Position numbers and translations under genes: made by a program
Assembly (NCBI GenBank): GCA_946482635.1
Contig: CAMLSG010000071.1
Location: 1-22,437, forward strand
From: an uncultured Duganella sp.
GTDB lineage: Bacteria > Pseudomonadota > Gammaproteobacteria > Burkholderiales > Burkholderiaceae
Length of the DNA: 22,437 nt
Direction of reading: 5' to 3'
Shown here: positions 15,439 to 22,437 of the stretch, piece by piece
Layout of the letters: every line of letters starts with the position of its first letter
How positions within the stretch are numbered: the first letter of the stretch is position 1
The notes under the pieces: generated by a model
Told to the model about the DNA's origin: nothing
What the model saw: only the letters and a program-made list of their open reading frames with translations
Databases searched by the model: none

Positions 15439-16583
15439 GCGTCAAGCAGTGCTCACAAGAAGAACTGGAACGGCGCTGGCGCCTGATGCTGGGCAGCGAA
15501 GCGGACAACCTGCCGCTGCCGCAGCAGGACGCGGCGCTGGATCGTACCCTGGCCGCACTGTACGACCCCGGCGAACGGCGCGGCGGCCTGCAAGGCTCGG
15601 CGCCGAACGTGGCGCGCTGGCTGGGCGACATCCGGGAATACTTCCCGAGCAGCGTGGTGCAGTTGATGCAGAAAGACGCCATGGACCGCCTTGGCCTGCA
15701 CCAGATGCTGCTGGAACCGGAAATGCTGCGCAGCGTGCAGCCGGACGTGCACCTGGTCGCCACCATGCTGTCGCTGAACCGCCTGATGCCGAGCAAGACC
15801 AAGGAAACGGCGCGCCAGGTGGTGCGGCAGGTAGTGCAGGAGCTTGAACGCAAGCTGTCCAACCCGATGCGCCAGGCGGTCAGCGGCAGCCTGAATCGCG
15901 CCGCCCGCAACAACCGGCCGCGCCATAACGAAATCGACTGGCTGCGCACCATCAAGGCCAACCTGCGCCATTACCAGGCCGATTACCAGACCATCGTGCC
16001 GGAACAGCGGGTGGGTTTCGCCCGCAAGACCCAGGCCTTGCGTGACATCGTGCTGTGCGTCGACCAGAGCGGGTCGATGGCGCCGTCCGTCGTGTACGCG
16101 AGCATTTTTGCCGCAGTGCTGGCAACCATCAAGGCGGTCAGCACGCAAGTGGTGGTGTTCGATACCGCGATCGTGGATTTGACGGATCTTCTCAGCGATC
16201 CGGTTGAAGTGCTGTTTGGCACCCAGCTTGGCGGCGGCACCGACATCAACCGTGCACTGGCTTACTGCGAAACGCTGGTGCATCGTCCGCAGGAGACGAT
16301 TTTCGTCCTGATCAGCGACCTGTATGAGGGGGGCGATGCGGCGCAAATGCTGGCGCGCGCACGGGCCATGGTGGCCAGCGGCATGCAGGTGATCTGCCTC
16401 CTGGCGCTGGACGACAATGGGGCGCCAAGCTTTGACCGCGACCATGCGGCGCAATTTGCTGCGATGGGCATTCCTTGCTTTGCCTGCACGCCGGACAAGT
16501 TCCCGGACCTGATGGCTGCTGCCATCCGCAAGCAGGACATGGCCGCCTGGGCCGCGCAACAGGATATTGCTGTTGCGGGCTAG
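15435..16583 (+). CDS. VWA-domain protein (YehP/CoxE-like)
   Basis: A 382-residue cytoplasmic protein with an N-terminal helical region (1-200) and a C-terminal von Willebrand A domain. The metal-ion-dependent adhesion site is complete: DQSGS (210-214), T269 in GGGTDI, and D295 in ISDLYEGG. VWA proteins encoded with MoxR ATPases deliver the ATPase to targets, often in metal-centre assembly or protein-complex remodelling. It is the last gene of the operon. Its start overlaps the DUF5682 stop by 4 bases. The convergent YXWGXW gene ends 21 bp away, with no clear terminator between them. Confidence 0.92.
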   Translation: MSVKQCSQEELERRWRLMLGSEADNLPLPQQDAALDRTLAALYDPGERRGGLQGSAPNVARWLGDIREYFPSSVVQLMQKDAMDRLGLHQMLLEPEMLRSVQPDVHLVATMLSLNRLMPSKTKETARQVVRQVVQELERKLSNPMRQAVSGSLNRAARNNRPRHNEIDWLRTIKANLRHYQADYQTIVPEQRVGFARKTQALRDIVLCVDQSGSMAPSVVYASIFAAVLATIKAVSTQVVVFDTAIVDLTDLLSDPVEVLFGTQLGGGTDINRALAYCETLVHRPQETIFVLISDLYEGGDAAQMLARARAMVASGMQVICLLALDDNGAPSFDRDHAAQFAAMGIPCFACTPDKFPDLMAAAIRKQDMAAWAAQQDIAVAG

Positions 16584-16604
16584 GCGGCCATCTCTTACGC
16601 GCCG

Positions 16605-17153
16605 TTAGCGGCGGTGGGGGTTGTCGGGGCGATGGTCGTAGCGGTTCGGCACGCCGTCGCCATCGCGGTCACGGTCATAACGATTTGGCACGCCGTCGTT
16701 ATCGCGGTCGCGGTCATAACGGTCCGGGATGCCGTCGTGGTCGCGGTCCCGGCGGCGATTATGGTCGCGGTAGTAGTTGTCGCGATGGTAGTCGCGGTAC
16801 GAGTAACTCGGCCCCTGGATGTAGCTCGGGCGGCTATCGTAGACGGCCCAGCCGCCTTCACGCCATCCCCAACCGTTGTCCACGCGCACCCATTGCGAAG
16901 GGTTGTAGCGGTAGCCCGGGCGTTCCTGCAGCCAGTGGCCGGCGACCCAGACGTGGCGATAACCGTCCCAACGCCACACGCCCGGCGCCCACACATAGCC
17001 GTAACGCGGTGGCGGCACGCTTTCAAAACGCAGTGGTGGAGGAGCGTTGCCGATCACGACGCTGAAATCAACCTGCGCCAGCGCGGCGGTCGGTGCTAAT
17101 GCAACCGTGCCAAGTGCCAGGGCGGCTGCAGCGATGAATTTCGATTTGAACAT
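16605..17153 (-). CDS. exported YXWGXW-repeat protein with calcium-binding-like tail
   Basis: A 182-residue secreted protein. The signal peptide is residues 1-26 (cleavage after AALA). Residues 48-105 are Trp/Tyr-rich, with the motifs YVWAPGVWRWDG and HVWVAGHWL typical of BcpO-related YXWGXW envelope proteins. Residues 120-135 are Tyr/Arg/Asp-rich. Residues 136-174 are three exact-length 13-residue repeats (DRDxDGxPxRYDR) of the thrombospondin type 3/calcium-loop kind. It is likely a periplasmic or outer-membrane-associated protein with metal-dependent structure; its function is unknown. AGGAG stands 7 nt before the start. Confidence 0.85.
   Translation of the reverse strand: MFKSKFIAAAALALGTVALAPTAALAQVDFSVVIGNAPPPLRFESVPPPRYGYVWAPGVWRWDGYRHVWVAGHWLQERPGYRYNPSQWVRVDNGWGWREGGWAVYDSRPSYIQGPSYSYRDYHRDNYYRDHNRRRDRDHDGIPDRYDRDRDNDGVPNRYDRDRDGDGVPNRYDHRPDNPHRR
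16632..16748 (-). repeat. three 39-bp in-frame tandem repeats
   Basis: This stretch encodes residues 136-174 of the YXWGXW protein as three 13-residue units. The DNA copies are similar but diverged (for example CGGTCATAACGATTTGGC against CGGTCATAACGGTCCGGG on the plus strand). The register is kept at 39 bp. This is a likely site of copy-number variation between strains. Confidence 0.8.
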
Positions 17154-17186
17154 GGCTTTTCTCCTGTTTGGTGATGCGCTGAGTTC

Positions 17187-17192
17187 AATATA
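17187..17192 (-). promoter_or_regulatory. possible extended -10 of the YXWGXW gene
   Basis: On the minus strand the sequence reads TTGG-TATATT, with TG one base ahead of a near-consensus -10 box, 34 bp before the start codon. No good -35 is visible at 17 bp. The surrounding 108-bp gap holds nothing else. Confidence 0.35.
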
Positions 17193-17261
17193 CCAAGCGC
17201 GCCGCCGGGGAGATAAACCTGATTCAGTTTTTTACAAATCCAGCAGGGAAGTAACAATTGC

Positions 17262-17501
17262 TCAGATCTTGCCGCCCTGGGCCGCCTTGCGTTCTTCCGC
17301 CAGCGAGGCTTGTTTTTCCGCTTCGCTCATGCGCTTGGCTGCCACCACCACGACCGGCACGGCAGGCGCAGGCTGGGCAGCGGCGGCGTAGCTTGCAGGC
17401 GCTTTCGCTTCCCCGGCCTGGTTTTCGTACACGAAGCTGGCGGCGCAGGCCAGGCCGATGATGGCGATGAACAGGGCTTCGAAATTTCGCAGGACTTTCA
17501 T
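17262..17501 (-). CDS. small single-span membrane protein (79 aa)
   Basis: An unrecognised small protein. ATG at 17501 has GGAGAA about 6 nt upstream and is chosen over an in-frame start at 17534. The sequence begins MKVLRNFEALFIAIIGLACAASFVY: a short basic start followed by one hydrophobic segment (about residues 9-25), either a membrane anchor or an uncleaved signal. After it come an Ala/Pro-rich linker and a charged helical tail (AKRMSEAEKQASLAEERKAA). It is probably anchored in the inner membrane with the tail in the periplasm. The function is unknown, and its orientation matches that of the YXWGXW gene. Confidence 0.7.
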   Translation of the reverse strand: MKVLRNFEALFIAIIGLACAASFVYENQAGEAKAPASYAAAAQPAPAVPVVVVAAKRMSEAEKQASLAEERKAAQGGKI

Positions 17502-17694
17502 GATGTTCTCCGGTTGAGGACTATCCATGTGCACACTGTATCCAGGCGGCCTGGCGCTAGCGACCGCCGTGCGACAAGCTGTCCAAAACGTGGTGCGAAA
17601 TGCAAAAAAGCGGGGCTTTTGCGCGCGAACCGGGAACAGAAGGCAAATCCCCCTTCAAACAGGACGAATGGATGGGCTGCCCCTGTGCCAAGAT

Positions 17695-17763
17695 AAGGAG
17701 GTGTGTATTGGGCGCATGATGCCCCTGTTACAATCGACAGGCGCAGGGTCAGACAAGGAGTAG
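17695..17763 (+). promoter_or_regulatory. leader region of the SPFH/kinase operon: promoter-like and Shine-Dalgarno-like elements
   Basis: A perfect anti-Shine-Dalgarno match, AAGGAGGTG, is at 17695-17703. A likely promoter follows: extended -10 TGT-TACAAT (TACAAT at 17729-17734) with a -35 of ATTGGG or TTGGGC around 17707-17713. A CCTGT-N8-ACAGG dyad (17724-17741) straddles the -10 and could bind a regulator. The ribosome site of the following gene, AAGGAG, is at 17755-17760. The rest of the 265-bp gap from 17502 shows nothing convincing. Confidence 0.35.
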
Positions 17764-17766
17764 CAA

Positions 17767-19956
17767 ATGTTCAAGATGTTTGGTTTTGGCGGCGTGAAGT
17801 GCCCGCGATGCGAGCACCGCAACGGCGACACCTCCGACTACTGCAGCCACTGCGGCCTCTCGCTGGGCGCACCGCATAACGAGCCGGTGCTGCGCGACAA
17901 CCGCTGGATTCCGGCCAACGATGAGCTCGCGGTATTTTTCGGCGTACGCCAGCTCTCCGGCATCTTTACCAAGACCCTGCACGTTCCGGCTGCGGCGCGC
18001 GCTTTCATCCTGCAGGGCGAACAGGTTTCCGAAGTACCGCAGGGCGATTATGAGCTGGAAGGCTTTTTCGCGCGCCTGGGCAAGCTGGTGCGCGACGGGC
18101 AGGGCGAAATCCTGGTGACCCGTACTTCCCCGCTGCCAGTGGAGTTCAATTTCAGCGACCTGCATAGCGCCGAATTCCTGAAACTGGCCGCGCATTTCAC
18201 GGTCGGCCTGACGGTACAGGACGTACCGGCCTTTGCACGCCATTTCATGACCGCACCGGGTACTGTCACCGCACTGCAGCTGCATGACCTGCTGGCGCCC
18301 TCCATGCGCCAGCTGGCGGCGGAATTCCTCGGCAGCCGTTCGGTGCGCGACATGGCCAGTTCCAGCGTCCTGCGCGAACAGCTCAACGAACGCCTGCACA
18401 ATGCGCTGGGCCAGCGCCTGGCCGAATTCGGCCTGGCTGCCGTGCAGGTAGAAACCTTGTCGCTTCGGCATGATAAATACGATGACAACCGCGAGCGCGA
18501 GGGCAGCCTGTTCCTGGTTGCCGACGAACGCCAACGGCAACTGGAGCACGTCAAGCAGCTCGACCAGCTTTATAACGAGGAAGAGTGGCAGGCAATCAGC
18601 CGCCAGGAGCAGAAAATGCGCAGCGATTTCCGCCGGGCGGAGCTGAAGGCCGAGGCCGAGGAGCAGATGCAGGCCATCCGCGCCCGCGAGATCGACCTGT
18701 ACGGCCGTATTGTCGAAGCCAAGACCCGCAAGCAAGCCTTCGAGCACGGCGCCGGTGCGGCGCTGGCCGACCTGGAGCATGAACTGGCGCGTCACAAGTC
18801 CCTGCACGCCGGCGAGGCTGCGCAGTGGGACCAGGTGCGCCGCCTGGCGCAAATCAAGATGCGTACCGAGATGGAGTTGGCGCAGCAGGCCGGCCTGGAA
18901 GAAAAGGCCTTGGCCAAACAGCGTTTTTCGCACAAGCTGTACCAGCAACAGCTCGAATACCGCGTCCAGCAGGCCCTGGCCATCGAGGACGAGCAGCACC
19001 GCCGCAGGCAGCTCCAGCTCTTGCGCAAGGCAGAAACCGATGCCAAGGAACGCGAGCAGGAAATCGAGGCCGAACATCACCGCGCGAAATTCCAGGGCCT
19101 GGCCCTGGCCAACGCCGCCCGTCATCGCGAGGCGGAGCGTGTCGGCGAGTGGGAGGAAGAACAGCACCTGGCCCGCAAGCGTGAGCTGGCGCGCGGCGAG
19201 GAAGCGAAGGACGCTAGTTCGCAGGTCCACGTAGCCGAAATCAGCGCCAAGCTGGAAGAACTGAAGCGCAGCGGCGCCGCGGCCGAATCGGTGGCGCAGT
19301 ACGAGAAGCTGCTGCGCACCATCGAAGCCGACGGCGTGCAGCAGCGCCAGGGGCAGAACCTGGCGCGCCAGACCATGCTGGACCAGGTGGCAGTTGAAGA
19401 GCAACGCCTGGAACTGAAGCTGCGCGACCAGGAAGCCCAGTGGCAGCAGTCGCTGAAAAAGATGGAAGTGGAGCGCGAGGAGCGCTTCAACCGCTGGAAA
19501 GTGGAGTACGACAGCATGGTGGCGCAGCAGCAGCACGCCGCCGACCTGGCCCGCATCGACATCGACCGGCTGGAAGCGATCGGCCGCATGAGCGATACCG
19601 CCAAGATCGCACTGGCGGCGACGCCGAATGCCGAAGCGTTGTCGCGCCTGATGCGCCAGCAGGCGCAGGCCGCCATGTCGCCGGAGCAGCTGCAGGCGCT
19701 GGCCGGGGTGGTGGCCGCAGAGAACAGCATTACCCCCGCCGAAGCGCTGCGGCTGGCGCGCGAGGAAGTCCGGGATGAGCGTTCGTATCGCGACACTGCA
19801 GGCGACAAGGAACGCCAGCACCAGCTCGACCTGCTGCGGGCGCAAGCCAGCGTCGGTTCAGCGGCCGCGCAGCGTTGCCGGAATGGCCATATCGTGCCGA
19901 CCGATTGCGGAGATGCGAAATTCTGTCCAGAATGCGGGGCGCCGCTAGCGAGGTAA
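17767..19956 (+). CDS. SPFH-like coiled-coil protein flanked by two zinc ribbons
   Basis: A 729-residue cytoplasmic protein. An N-terminal zinc ribbon (C12, C15, C26, C29) is followed by a region of about residues 45-235 that reads like an SPFH/band-7 domain (AEFLKLAAHFTVGLTVQDV, then LNERLHNALGQRLAEFGLAAVQVETL). A long coiled coil follows (about 240-690), rich in Glu, Arg, Gln and Ala. A second zinc ribbon closes the protein (C704, H708 or C714, C720, C723). There is no transmembrane segment. SPFH proteins form large ring or sheet scaffolds, and the ribbons probably bind protein or nucleic acid. AAGGAG 6 nt upstream sets the start. The kinase gene begins 12 bp after the stop, so the two form one unit. 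Confidence 0.8.
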   Translation: MFKMFGFGGVKCPRCEHRNGDTSDYCSHCGLSLGAPHNEPVLRDNRWIPANDELAVFFGVRQLSGIFTKTLHVPAAARAFILQGEQVSEVPQGDYELEGFFARLGKLVRDGQGEILVTRTSPLPVEFNFSDLHSAEFLKLAAHFTVGLTVQDVPAFARHFMTAPGTVTALQLHDLLAPSMRQLAAEFLGSRSVRDMASSSVLREQLNERLHNALGQRLAEFGLAAVQVETLSLRHDKYDDNREREGSLFLVADERQRQLEHVKQLDQLYNEEEWQAISRQEQKMRSDFRRAELKAEAEEQMQAIRAREIDLYGRIVEAKTRKQAFEHGAGAALADLEHELARHKSLHAGEAAQWDQVRRLAQIKMRTEMELAQQAGLEEKALAKQRFSHKLYQQQLEYRVQQALAIEDEQHRRRQLQLLRKAETDAKEREQEIEAEHHRAKFQGLALANAARHREAERVGEWEEEQHLARKRELARGEEAKDASSQVHVAEISAKLEELKRSGAAAESVAQYEKLLRTIEADGVQQRQGQNLARQTMLDQVAVEEQRLELKLRDQEAQWQQSLKKMEVEREERFNRWKVEYDSMVAQQQHAADLARIDIDRLEAIGRMSDTAKIALAATPNAEALSRLMRQQAQAAMSPEQLQALAGVVAAENSITPAEALRLAREEVRDERSYRDTAGDKERQHQLDLLRAQASVGSAAAQRCRNGHIVPTDCGDAKFCPECGAPLAR

Positions 19957-19968
19957 AGCACGAGAGAG

Positions 19969-22281
19969 ATGCAGACAGCCCGAGACAAGATTCGCGAACT
20001 GCGTGCCCTGCACGAAGATGGCCTGTTAAGCCTGCAAGAGTTCGACCGCCGAAAGAATGCCATCCTGGATGCCGAATACGCGCCGCCGGGAGGGGCGGCA
20101 GCACCCATCAGCATCCCGCGCCAGGGCACCGAGCTTGGCCTGATGGCCGGCCAGGAAATCGGCCCTCACAACCGGCGCTACCGCCTGGAGCGCCTGATCG
20201 GCATGGGCGGCATGGGGCAGGTGTGGCAAGCCACCGACCTGGCGACTCACGCCGAATTGGGCCACAGCGCCGTGGTCGCGCTGAAGATCCTGCCGCCGCA
20301 GCTGACGCAAAGCCCCGCCCACGCCAAACTGCTGATCGAAGAAGCCACGCAGGCGCGCCGGCTGGCGCATGACAATATCGTGCGCGTCTACGAATGGGCG
20401 CAGGACCCGGCCACCTCCAGCTATTTCATCATCATGGAATGCCTGGAAGGCCAGGACCTCGATGCCTGGCTGGCCGAACACGGCACGGCCACCCCGGCCC
20501 AGGTCGAGCAGATGCTGCGGCCGGTGGCCGAAGCGCTGCAATACGCCTGGGACAAGCATCGCCTGGTGCACCGCGACCTCAAGCCCGGCAATGTATTCCT
20601 GACCAAGGCCGGCGAAATCAAGCTGCTCGATTTCGGCATTGCATCACGGGCGCGTTCGACCGGTACCGACCTTGGCCTGGCAACGCCGAACGCCGGTACT
20701 GCAGGCTACCGCGCGCCGGAAGCAGGCACCAGCCAGGGCGCACCCCGTCCGCAGGTGGACGTGTATGCGGTTGCCGTGATGATCTACCAGCTCCTGGAAG
20801 GACGGCTGCCGTTCGACCAGCATACCGCGCTGCTCGAACCGGCCAGGCCGGCGGCGCTCAACGCGCAGCAATGGGAGGTGCTGAAGCGCGGTTTCGCCAA
20901 CCGGGCCGGCGAGCGGGCGGAATCGGTCGCCGAACTGCTGGACGCCTTGAAGCAGGCGGCCGAGCCGAGCGCAGAAGAAGCTGCCCAGCGCGAAGCCGCA
21001 CGCAAGGCCGAGCGGGCCGCGGCGGCGCAGCAGGAGCGCGAGGCGCGTGCCGCGCGCGAACAACGCGCCCGTAGCGATGCCATCGCCCGCGCCGAGGAGG
21101 AAGAGCAGAAGCGCCAGAAGGAAGTGGAACTGGCGGCGCGGCGCAAGGCTGAAGCGCTGGCTGCGGCGCAGGAAAAGGCGCGCCAGGACCAGCTTCGCCG
21201 CGAACAGGAAAAGCAGCGCAAGGCGCAGGCCGAACAGGACGCAAAAGAGCGCAAGGAGCGCCTGCGCCAGCAATTGATTGCGCGGCGCGATGCCGATGCG
21301 CTGAAAGCGCGCCAGGCCGAGGAAGAATACCAGCGCAAGATGGCGCAATTGAAGGCGGAGGCAGCCTATCGCGCCGAACAGGAGCGCCACCGCAAGGAGC
21401 AGGCGGCGCGCAAGGCGGCCGAACTGGCGGCGCTGCTGCCCACCGCCAGCAGCCCGGTGGCCGATGCTGAGGGCGTGCTGCGCGACCGCTTCGCCGACGG
21501 CAGCGGCGTGGGGCCCGACCTGGTGCTGATACCGACCGGGCGCTTCCAGATGGGCTCTTCCGAACACGAGCACAAGATCGCCGTCAAGGCCGGCGCCCAG
21601 AAAACCTGGCTGGACCGCGAATTGCCCGCGCACTGGGTCGGCATCGAACAATCGTTTGCGCTGGGCCGTTATCCGGTGACCGTGGGCGAATGGCGCGCTT
21701 TCGTGAAGGCGACAGGCTGGCAGTCAAAGATGGACGTGGACTGGCAGCAGCCAGGCTTTGCGCAGGATGAGCGCCATCCCGTGGTGTGCGTGAGCTGGCA
21801 CGACGCCCAGCTCTACCTGCAATGGCTGAGCGAGAAAACCGGCCAGGAATACCGCCTGCCGAGCGAGGCTGAGTGGGAATACGCCTGCCGCGCCGGCAGC
21901 CACACGGCATTCAGCTTCGGCGACGAGATCACGCCGGAACATGCGAACTACGATGGCCATTTCACCTACAATGACGGCCCCAAAGGCAGCAGCCATGGCG
22001 GCACCACGCGCGTCGGCAGCTACCAGCCCAACCCTTGGGGCCTGTTCGACATGCATGGCAATGTCTGGGAATGGACGCAGGATATGGTGCACGACAACTA
22101 CCTCGGCGCGCCCATCGACGGCAGCGCGTGGGAGCAGGGCGGCGACAAGGCGCGCCGCATCCTGCGCGGCGGCGCATGGCTGTACCAGCCGCGCTACCTG
22201 CGTTCGGCCCTGCGCAATGGCTATTCCGCCCTGCTGGCGAACGATGTGGTGGGCTTCCGTGTTGCCCGCAAGTTGGTGTAA
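19969..22281 (+). CDS. Ser/Thr protein kinase - coiled coil - FGE-fold fusion
   Basis: A 770-residue protein. Residues 5-34 look like a SHOCT helix pair. A complete Hanks-type kinase follows (about 70-330): glycine loop GMGGMG (78-83), K106 in VALKIL, HRDLKPGN (201-208), DFG (221-223) and APE (249-251). Residues 334-488 are a long Arg/Glu/Ala coiled coil. Residues 515-770 form an FGE-sulfatase/C-type-lectin-like domain (LVLIPTGRFQMGS, RLPSEAEWEYACRAG, DMHGNVWEW, then GFRVARKLV). The catalytic cysteine pair of true formylglycine-generating enzymes is absent from the ILRGGAW region, so this domain probably binds a ligand or protein. There is no transmembrane segment. It is co-transcribed with the preceding zinc-ribbon/SPFH gene. 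Confidence 0.92.
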   Translation: MQTARDKIRELRALHEDGLLSLQEFDRRKNAILDAEYAPPGGAAAPISIPRQGTELGLMAGQEIGPHNRRYRLERLIGMGGMGQVWQATDLATHAELGHSAVVALKILPPQLTQSPAHAKLLIEEATQARRLAHDNIVRVYEWAQDPATSSYFIIMECLEGQDLDAWLAEHGTATPAQVEQMLRPVAEALQYAWDKHRLVHRDLKPGNVFLTKAGEIKLLDFGIASRARSTGTDLGLATPNAGTAGYRAPEAGTSQGAPRPQVDVYAVAVMIYQLLEGRLPFDQHTALLEPARPAALNAQQWEVLKRGFANRAGERAESVAELLDALKQAAEPSAEEAAQREAARKAERAAAAQQEREARAAREQRARSDAIARAEEEEQKRQKEVELAARRKAEALAAAQEKARQDQLRREQEKQRKAQAEQDAKERKERLRQQLIARRDADALKARQAEEEYQRKMAQLKAEAAYRAEQERHRKEQAARKAAELAALLPTASSPVADAEGVLRDRFADGSGVGPDLVLIPTGRFQMGSSEHEHKIAVKAGAQKTWLDRELPAHWVGIEQSFALGRYPVTVGEWRAFVKATGWQSKMDVDWQQPGFAQDERHPVVCVSWHDAQLYLQWLSEKTGQEYRLPSEAEWEYACRAGSHTAFSFGDEITPEHANYDGHFTYNDGPKGSSHGGTTRVGSYQPNPWGLFDMHGNVWEWTQDMVHDNYLGAPIDGSAWEQGGDKARRILRGGAWLYQPRYLRSALRNGYSALLANDVVGFRVARKLV

Positions 22282-22314
22282 ATTGCTGGATAAACCAACA
22301 AGCAGGAACACCAT

Positions 22315-22437
22315 ATGACCGTTAAAGTAGCCCGCGACCAGTCGCTTCCAATGCGCAGCATCCTGCATGTGCGCAACCACATCGTCTCCGTCGACGGCAC
22401 GATCGAAGAAGGCGGCAACGACGCCGGCCCTTCGCCG
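22315..22437 (+). CDS. OsmC-family protein (N-terminal part)
   Basis: The first 41 codons are in the window and the gene continues past the edge. AGGA at 22304-22307 is 7 nt before the ATG. The start MTVKVARDQSLPMRSILHV, followed by DGTIEEGGNDAGPSP, matches the N-terminus of OsmC-like proteins, which reduce organic hydroperoxides or act as related thiol proteins. The catalytic cysteines would lie beyond the window. It starts 33 bp after the kinase-FGE gene; the gap holds no evident terminator, so read-through is possible, but a functional link is doubtful. Confidence 0.7.
   Translation, partial: MTVKVARDQSLPMRSILHVRNHIVSVDGTIEEGGNDAGPSP

Noticed and set aside
17749..19845. Antisense open frame of about 700 codons opposite the SPFH-like gene
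   Set aside because: Leu/Gln/Phe-rich mirror of the Glu/Gln coiled coil; no start context and no recognisable domain.
22150..22281. Variable region of a diversity-generating retroelement, since FGE domains are common targets
   Set aside because: No reverse transcriptase gene or template repeat is in the window, and the C-terminus is not enriched in Asn AAY codons.

Overview
The window is high-G+C, densely packed chromosomal DNA with short gaps and many ATGA/TGATG start-stop overlaps. Its gene content (polar periplasmic binding protein, cheW plus methyl-accepting chemotaxis protein (MCP) pair, YXWGXW-repeat protein, OsmC) and codon style fit a beta-proteobacterium, most likely Oxalobacteraceae (Massilia/Duganella/Janthinobacterium type). 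This is inference from composition and families, not from a marker gene. No rRNA, tRNA, CRISPR array or insertion sequence was found.

Layout. (1) 1-1020: a lower-G+C left edge with the tail of one gene and two small unrecognised genes, probably accessory DNA. (2) 1051-2013: an exported metallo-beta-lactamase-fold protein that lacks one usual metal-binding His. (3) 2019-6493, minus strand: a five-gene run, read from right to left: HD phosphohydrolase, Tet-like MFS exporter, periplasmic solute-binding protein, EamA transporter, then a RAMA-like protein. The RAMA-like gene is preceded by an unusual inverted array of 10-bp repeats and its 3' end may be frameshifted. (4) 6639-8653: cheW and an MCP, translationally coupled. 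(5) 8658-9125, minus: an RNase HI-like protein. (6) 9178-16583: a tightly coupled five-gene operon, SWIM zinc finger / DUF5691 / MoxR-type AAA+ ATPase / DUF5682 / VWA protein, related to E. coli yehL-yehM-yehP-yehQ. (7) 16605-17501, minus: a YXWGXW protein with three calcium-binding-like 13-residue repeats, and a small membrane protein. (8) 17767-22281: a two-gene unit, a double zinc-ribbon SPFH-like coiled-coil protein followed by a Ser/Thr kinase fused through a long charged helix to a formylglycine-generating-enzyme (FGE)-fold domain without catalytic cysteines. (9) 22315-end: the start of an OsmC-family gene.

How they may work together. In region 6 the MoxR ATPase and VWA protein are the classic chaperone/adaptor pair; the SWIM, DUF5691 and DUF5682 proteins are their likely substrates or partners. 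E. coli carries a version of this set, but its function is not established. Region 8 looks like a signalling or conflict-type module: a kinase with an FGE sensor/binding domain, paired with a scaffold carrying zinc ribbons. These two multi-gene modules, 1.2 kb apart, are the most interesting content of the window.
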